12,016 nt of DNA. It comes from Phoronis pallida. Lineage: Eukaryota; Phoronida; Phoronidae. The notes below the pieces were generated by a model, which worked only from the letters and a program-made list of their open reading frames with translations, had not been told where the DNA came from and searched no databases. The DNA lies in assembly GCA_028565715.1 (NCBI GenBank), contig JAOXYC010194354.1, positions 1 through 12,016 on the forward strand, read 5' to 3'. Below, piece after piece: positions 7,532 through 12,016 of the stretch (the first letter of the stretch is position 1; each line of letters starts with the position of its first letter). Position numbers and translations under genes: made by a program.

Positions 7532-7537
7532 AATAAA
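7532..7537 (+). terminator. Candidate poly(A) signal AATAAA (distal)
   Basis: AATAAATAACC is followed within about 35 bases by a GT-rich stretch, the usual arrangement for cleavage and polyadenylation. It is the better-formed of the two candidates in sequence context, giving a 3' UTR near 1.4 kb. Confidence 0.4.
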
Positions 7538-8600
7538 TAACCAACTGTGAATGAAAAGGGCCCTTGCCTTGGTTCGGTTTGTTAGACAAATCAGTGTATA
7601 GTAATTCTGTTGTATTGCTAGATATCATATAGTACGTACATTTGTAAACATAAAATCATGATGCAAAACCAAGAAAGAGGATGGCTAGAAACACTGATGT
7701 TATTATAAGACAAATTGTACTCCTTGGTCTAAACAAATATACTACACCTGTCAGTGAGTTTATATTCTTTTAAATATTAAAAACGTTATTCTGACTGACA
7801 TTTTCATTTAAATAATTAGAATTTTGACTTCACATTGGTGATTGTAAATTTTAAGTGAAAAATTGCTATTTTTGACAATCTATTTTAAAACATAAACTGA
7901 AGCTACTAACTTTTAAAAATAAGAATTCAAAAAAATATGTCACTGGTTTCTTTAATTTCTTTTGTGATACATGAAGTTATATTGTTTTAAATTATAGTAT
8001 TTAACTTCAATGTTTTTGTAACAAAGATATAAACATATCAGACTATAGTCAGCATTCCAATGGTTTATGATGGTCAGTTGTAATTATTCAATTCAAGGTG
8101 ACAGTTGTTATGTCATGTGAAAACTTTGGACCAAATTCAAACAGCCTGTTAACCTTTCAAAGCAAATGAGAGCATTTCAAATTGTGTTATTTGATTCACT
8201 ATTTTGTCATTGAATTCCAAAGACACTTTCATTTGCACTCTAAAGTTTTTAAGAACTCTAAACCACCTGACTTTTTTGTGAATCATGAATAAGTATATAA
8301 CCAAAAATTAAAATATTAAAAGTAATGCACTGTGTTTTGTATGTGAATGTGTTTTTACAAAGTATATTTCTTGGAAAATATATGTTTATGTCCGTATTTC
8401 AGTGTTGTTTTTTTAATCTATATCTGAGATAAAAAATACGTAACTGGGATTCACTACCGTACCTTGCAACTCACTTTTCGTCCACTTAACAAAAGGTAAA
8501 TGTTGAACTAATTATAAATAGATCGAAATGATAACATAATTTTTTAATAGAGGCTTGGCAGCTCAAAACTTATTTATCAATTTCTGTGGGTCTTGAAAAA

Positions 8601-8748
8601 CCATGGGAACAAATTTCCTTTTTTGTCGATCCTGTTATATATAACTAGGCGATAAGAATAAAACACACAGCGTTTTGGTACAGAAATCCATAGTATTTAC
8701 AATATATACAATATATATAACTAGGTGAAATGAAATTTGTTCCCATGG
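8601..8748. mobile_element. Short inverted-repeat element (MITE-like)
   Basis: CCATGGGAACAAATTTC at 8601-8617 is the exact reverse complement of 8732-8748. Two direct copies of TATATATAACTAGG lie inside, near 8636 and 8712, each ending in a locally palindromic stretch. Total size is about 150 bp and it has no coding capacity. An AATAAA at 8657 lies within it. Confidence 0.7.
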
Positions 8749-9518
8749 GAAAAACGACACATCATTTCTAGATAAAAATAGTTTACGAATAAGCCGCTAG
8801 GTGCGCGATTGTTTTTCTATTCATTTCCCGTTCCGGTAAAACATGTGAAAACTTTTTAGTCAGCTTTCCTCCAATTTCTTTATCAAATCAACAGGTAATT
8901 ATTGGCTCCAAAGATACCATACACAAACAAATGTTATTCAACCGTACTTGCAACTGTTGTAGCATAATTGAATTTGCTCTGATCGGGAGAAAGGCACACA
9001 GACACTGATCAAAAAACCGTCCCAACTCCTGAATCCAATCTCCTGAATCTCCGTCTTCGGTTCGGTAAACTTGTATTTGTAAATCCGACCATTTAGCAAC
9101 GTTTTGGAGTTCGTGTGACTTCCCTTGGAAAGATATCTACATCTATCACTGCACATTTATTGCTGAGAGATTCGAAAAATCAACCTTTTTCAAAATAAAC
9201 CTCAAAACTTTGGATGATCATTTGAACAATTGAAGGTGACCTACAAAAGGCTACAAATGCTGAGCCAAGTCTCCCGTTTTCGCCAGGCTTTGTGTTTTCG
9301 ATAAAGAATGAGGTAGGCCTAGTAACACGAATTGGCAACGAAAAATGATCAAACTGTCAAAAAGAAATTGATGAATTTGCCGTATTTCAATAATTGATAA
9401 CTCTACAATCGTAGGCCCTAAGTATCAATTGTAGGGCCTATGCGTTTTAGTGTGAAAATGCTTTACAAAGAGGTCTGAACAGTATCGGTAAATTATATTA
9501 TGAGATGAGAACATGAAT
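8749..9518. other. GC-richer intergenic stretch, possible promoter side of the right-hand locus
   Basis: From about 8790 to 9330 the base composition is less AT-rich than the surroundings. A minus-strand open frame at 8938-9156 (72 codons) has no recognisable domain. Two 15-bp direct repeats, CAATCGTAGGCCCTA (9406-9420) and CAATTGTAGGGCCTA (9426-9440), lie 20 bases apart. The block 9293-9364 is a diverged copy of 10311-10380. The stretch may contain the first exon of the + strand locus, but nothing proves it. Confidence 0.35.
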
Positions 9519-9630
9519 TGGTACAAGTCGTACAGAGCGGTCCCTCGTATTTCCCGTCATTTAGTCAATGTGTTTTAATTGACTGAATAACAGGACGTAA
9601 ACGAGGGACTGCTCTGTACGACTTATACCA
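9519..9630. mobile_element. 112-bp near-perfect hairpin (fold-back MITE)
   Basis: TGGTACAAGTCGTACAGAGC at 9519-9538 and onward is mirrored by the segment ending at 9630. The arms are about 36 bases each with only a few mismatches, including the GGTCCCTCG / CGAGGGACT part. An inner pair AGTCAAT (9563-9569) / ATTGACT (9578-9584) closes the loop. It could also form a long RNA hairpin if transcribed, but arms this long with so small a centre are typical of a fold-back MITE. Confidence 0.8.
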
Positions 9631-9873
9631 CAAGAAATGATGTGCAACATATTTTGATCCAGTTTGGACAAGTTGAATTTTTTTTTGGAAATTCGACAAA
9701 AGTAATTTCACAGTCAAAGGTGAGTAATTAATCTCAATTTTTGATTTTTGGTTTGCATTAAGATTTAAGTTACGGTTTCTCTATGTTTGAGAATTCATGG
9801 TTTTAGTCATGAAAGCAAATTTGCAAAAAAAAACTAGTAAAATTCGACAGAGTGGGCTGTTTTTTAGAAACTT
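9631..9873. other. AT-rich spacer with a good splice donor
   Basis: The only notable signal is TCAAAG|GTGAGTAAT, a strong splice donor (GT at 9720-9721) on the + strand. If used, it would end a non-coding first exon that splices to 10483, just before the ATG of the next + strand frame (intron of 763 bases). The remainder is featureless. Confidence 0.35.
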
Positions 9874-10172
9874 TTAGTAAACTGTGCAATTTTCTCTGGC
9901 CAGAATGTTTTTCATAATATTTTTTACGGAGATAATACCAACCGGCACTCCCATGTCACGGCTTTGGTTAAGTCCAGCTCGAACAATGGACTGTTCAACA
10001 AACTTGTACACAAAATTTCTGATTTGCACTTTGATGCTGGATTTGGACAACATAGAGTTCTTCTAAGTAACATTAATTTTTCATGGATTTGATTGGAAAG
10101 TTTGAAAGAATTCCATCCACTCAGTTTTCTAAATTTGCAACCAAAAACGTAAACTTCTCTAAATTCAGCCAT
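9874..10172 (-). pseudogene. Interrupted minus-strand protein gene or exon, unrecognised
   Basis: Read on the minus strand, an ATG at 10172 in a good context (AAGATGGCTG) opens MAEFREVYVFGCKFRKL... and stays sensible to about 10065. From 10062 the protein-like signal moves to another phase: LSKSSIKVQIRNFVYKF, then FVEQSIVRAGLNQSRDMG, VPVGIISVKNIM, stopping at 9874-9876. This second piece is only 59 codons from its ATG, and the third codon positions look GC-richer than the surroundings. Either one protein of about 95 residues has lost a base, or an intron ends at the CTTAG just before 10062. I do not recognise the family; a decayed mobile-element or gene fragment is likely. The opposite-strand frame at 9884-10066 is its shadow. 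Confidence 0.4.
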
Positions 10173-10491
10173 CTTGTCGACTGATGGCCCTGTCTAAAAC
10201 TGTACAGACTGCAGTCTTGACGTTTTTTACATTTCTTACATCCATCAGAACAATTAAATACCTTCACTTCTTCTGGAATTCTATAGATCAACTACATGAC
10301 ATATTTACACTGTTTGTCCGATGAAAAATGAAGGTAGAAACAAGGTTGGCAACGGAAATTGATCAATTAATGTGTAAAAGTTCAAACGTTGTTTTTCATT
10401 AGCGATACTTGTTCATTGTTTGATTTTGTTATAATTGCAACATACTTTAAAAAGGCATAGAGATTTGTAATTTTTTTTTTAGAGTCTGACA

Positions 10492-10947
10492 ATGCCAAAG
10501 AAAAAGAGGCATATTCCACCTCCAGTGAAGTCTGGTATTGGGAGAAGATTTATTCAACAAAACTTTGGCGATTTGTCAGAGAACATTTTTAAGAATGGTC
10601 ACGCTCTCTTTGTGTACTATGAATGTGGAAACTCTAAATCTGAAACTGTAAAAAGCCTGCAAGAAAAATATGGACCTGGTGTCAAGATTACTAATTTGCA
10701 TGTTAATAGGCTTCTGGAAAAAACACTGAAAAAATACCAGAAGTTATCAATTGAAAAGACCTTTAATGATTTCAAAGCTGTTTGTGAACTGCAGTATAGT
10801 TTATTTACAAGGCTCGATAAACCGACACAACCATCTACCATAAATACTCCTGTTACTGATCCTGAGCCTGTACCGGAGCCTGTCTCTGAGCTTGTTGCCT
10901 GCACTGTGGTCATCAAAACGACATGTTCTAACTCAACGGGAAGCTAA
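10492..10947 (+). CDS. First frame of the interrupted nuclear-type protein
   Basis: This is the piece of the preceding entry that is open by itself. Start: ATG in the context GACAATGCC, nine bases after the acceptor, with an in-frame stop at 10480-10482. End: TAA at 10945-10947. The last 20 or so residues (VVIKTTCSNSTGS) are probably out of the ancestral frame. No membrane segment or signal peptide is present. PKKKR at residues 2-6 fits a monopartite nuclear signal. The 99-codon minus-strand frame opposite is a shadow. Confidence 0.5.
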   Translation: MPKKKRHIPPPVKSGIGRRFIQQNFGDLSENIFKNGHALFVYYECGNSKSETVKSLQEKYGPGVKITNLHVNRLLEKTLKKYQKLSIEKTFNDFKAVCELQYSLFTRLDKPTQPSTINTPVTDPEPVPEPVSELVACTVVIKTTCSNSTGS

Positions 10948-11179
10948 GCTTAAAAAACGATTAGATTTTGTTGTAATGTCTGCAGCTGCTGAGAAAAAAA
11001 AACTCAGGACAAAAATACGTGATTTAAAAAATCAACTCAAGATCTCAAAGACACGACAGATATTTAGAAACCTCAAACGACAACTGAAGAGAAAAGATGT
11101 CATGATAGCCCACAAGAACCAGAGAATAATGGAACTAGAAAGAAATCAAAATCTCTACAACCCAGGAAAAATCTTATAG
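10892..11179 (+). CDS. Second frame: basic coiled coil
   Basis: This frame is open from about 10860 and overlaps the end of the previous frame. The likely ancestral part begins near SSKRHVLTQREAKLKKRL and runs through lysine/leucine-rich heptads to RIMELERNQNLYNPGKIL. An internal ATG lies at 10976. Leucines spaced at sevens with dense lysine and arginine indicate a parallel coiled coil, perhaps for dimerisation next to nucleic acid. There is no independent promoter or splice evidence, so it is best treated as the C-terminal part of the same protein. Confidence 0.45.
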   Translation: MLPALWSSKRHVLTQREAKLKKRLDFVVMSAAAEKKKLRTKIRDLKNQLKISKTRQIFRNLKRQLKRKDVMIAHKNQRIMELERNQNLYNPGKIL

Positions 11180-11699
11180 GGCTAACAAGGTATACCCAAA
11201 AATGTAATGAGAGTATGAAATTATTTTGTTGAGACCCATGGTACTAGAATGAATCACTGGGACACAGGCTGTAGATAATATGCATATATTTAGGTATTCA
11301 GAAAATGATCTCTGTAAATTGAAAATTCTTGATGCATTTCTCATTAAACTTGTGTCTCTGAATTCCATTATTGAATATTGAAATTTTTTGCTGGTATGTC
11401 TGAATTTCTAATCTGTCATTTGAAATTCAGTTTTTTCCATTCTGCCAAAAGATGGCCTTGGTAGTTTAAGTAAACATGTGTATTGATGTACTCAATCGTT
11501 GTAATTGGAGCAAAATTTCAATGCGATAGCTGTGAAAATGAAACATGTAACTTTATGGTGAATACAAAGGATTTTTACAAGCTGCTAGACATTTTATTAT
11601 ATATTGTATCTGTTCATGACCATGCATGAACAGTTGCTGGATGAGTTGCGGTGCAGAATAGTGTTGTATTGTAACATTTTAAATTCAAAATTAGGTTGC
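11180..11699. other. Downstream AT-rich DNA, nothing clear
   Basis: About 520 bases follow the coiled-coil frame. An ATTAAA at 11344-11349 is a weak poly(A)-signal variant for the + strand locus. GTTCATG and CATGAAC form a small hairpin near 11613-11632. I see no coding segment. Confidence 0.5.
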
Positions 11700-11820
11700 A
11701 ATTAGGGTCACTCAAATAGCGACGTAAGCCTTTTGAGTAACCCTTGCCAAACATGTTATTATAATTTGTACTATCTTTTTACTTGGCTTAAAAAACATCT
11801 CTTGATTCTTGATTCTTGAT
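11700..11820 (+). repeat. Probable 3' end of a LINE or SINE
   Basis: A stem of 12 bases (GGGTCACTCAAA 11705-11716 with TTTGAGTAACCC 11732-11743, one mismatch) is followed by about 55 bases. Exactly three tandem copies of TCTTGAT come next (11800-11820). A 3' hairpin followed by a short tandem tail is the usual terminus of CR1/L2-type non-LTR elements and of SINEs that borrow their tails. No reverse-transcriptase sequence lies upstream, so the copy is heavily 5'-truncated or a SINE. Confidence 0.55.
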
Positions 11821-11934
11821 AGCATAATTAAACATTACTGACCATCTTGAAGAATGGCTAGAAACTCTTCCCATATTTTTAACAAAATGATAGCACACTG
11901 CCTAGATTCTGTCCACCTGTTTTCATCAAGAGGC

Positions 11935-11979
11935 TAACAATAATTACTCTGCGCAGAAAGGCGCAGAGTTATATTGTTA
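11935..11979. repeat. 19-20 bp inverted repeat hairpin
   Basis: TAACAATAATTACTCTGCGC (11935-11954) and 11961-11979 are reverse complements apart from one gap and a local mismatch, around the six-base loop AGAAAG. The inner nine pairs (ACTCTGCGC/GCGCAGAGT) are perfect. It may be a terminal or subterminal part of another mobile element that continues beyond the window. Confidence 0.7.
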
Positions 11980-12016
11980 CACCGTTTCTTTAATCTTATT
12001 CTTCTTCCAACCAATT

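Larger units (their letters stand above)
6145..8590 (+). other. 3' UTR and downstream AT-rich DNA
   Basis: After the stop codon comes about 2.4 kb with no coding signal. The transcript end is not determined. Poly(A)-signal candidates are AATAAA at 6589-6594 and 7532-7537, the latter followed by a GT-rich stretch (TTGGTTCGGTTTGTTAG). Many ATTTA words are scattered through it, which in animals can mark AU-rich stability elements but is also expected in DNA this AT-rich. A repeat copy lies at 7195-7315. Confidence 0.6.
10483..11179 (+). pseudogene. Unrecognised basic/coiled-coil protein, frame interrupted
   Basis: The ATG at 10492 follows an excellent acceptor (poly-T then TAG at 10480-10482). 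The first frame (151 codons to 10947) begins MPKKKRHIPPPVKSG, a PKKKR nuclear-localisation-like stretch. It continues with a mixed helical region of about 80 residues (VYYECGNSKSETVKSLQEKY... NRLLEKTLKKYQ), then a linker DPEPVPEPVSEL. The first frame then drifts into unlikely sequence, while the +1 phase takes over: KRHVLTQREAKLKKRL, then EKKKLRTKIRDLKNQLK, ending at TAG 11177-11179. That part is strongly basic with leucine heptads, so it is a coiled coil. The crossing point lies between about 10860 and 10947. A joined product would be about 225 residues. The family is unknown; DNA-binding transposon accessory protein or domesticated derivative is a guess. Confidence 0.5.

Noticed and set aside
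8938-9156. 72-codon minus-strand open frame as a gene
   Set aside because: There are no domain, start context or splice signals. I kept it only as a note in the GC-richer stretch.
1-12016. CRISPR array, prokaryotic operon, or defence system
   Set aside because: There is no spaced repeat array, no ribosome-binding sites and no operon-like gene packing. The splice-site structure is eukaryotic.

Overview
This window looks like nuclear DNA of an invertebrate animal. It is AT-rich, its genes are split by introns of several hundred bases with GT-AG boundaries, and the introns and flanks carry many short palindromic, MITE-like elements plus a tRNA-derived SINE. A mollusc or other marine invertebrate fits best, but that is inference from style and not from a diagnostic marker.

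The main gene runs on the + strand from about 1336 to 6144. It is the 3' part of a type I membrane protein. Six exons are readable: two encode the halves of a fibronectin type III (FN3)-like domain, three encode three tandem eight-cysteine laminin-type EGF repeats, and the last encodes a short stalk, one transmembrane helix and a tail of about 72 residues. Every exon junction is phase 1 and the reading frame is continuous to the TGA at 6142-6144. The LE-repeat and single-TM layout recalls MEGF9, and more loosely the attractin/MEGF8 C-terminus, so it is probably an adhesion or sorting receptor. The 5' end lies to the left of 1336. The 3' UTR lies to the right of 6144, with poly(A)-signal candidates at 6589 and 7532.

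Repeats by position: a 325-bp fold-back element at the left edge; a tRNA-type SINE head on the minus strand in intron 1 (about 2100-2187); a MITE with subterminal repeats (3436-3802) and a second repeat family (about 3880-4082) in intron 3; a 20-bp inverted repeat in intron 4 (4818-4881); another member of the second family (7195-7315); and two hairpin elements at 8601-8748 and 9519-9630.

The right part (about 9700-11180) holds a second, unrecognised locus. On the + strand a 151-codon frame (10492-10947) starts with a basic nuclear-localisation-like stretch and overlaps a basic coiled-coil frame (ending 11179) in another phase, so it looks like one protein broken by a frameshift. A splice acceptor lies just before the ATG, and a good donor lies at 9720. 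On the minus strand 9874-10172 holds two abutting coding-like frames that also look like one interrupted protein. Both are best read as degraded transposon or gene remnants. The right edge has a hairpin followed by a (TCTTGAT)3 tail, as at the 3' end of a LINE or SINE, then another hairpin.

I found no prokaryotic system, CRISPR array or operon, and no convincing new system. The most rewarding second looks are the receptor architecture, the two interrupted protein genes at the right, and an exact AGGTCATGACCT nuclear-receptor palindrome at 745.
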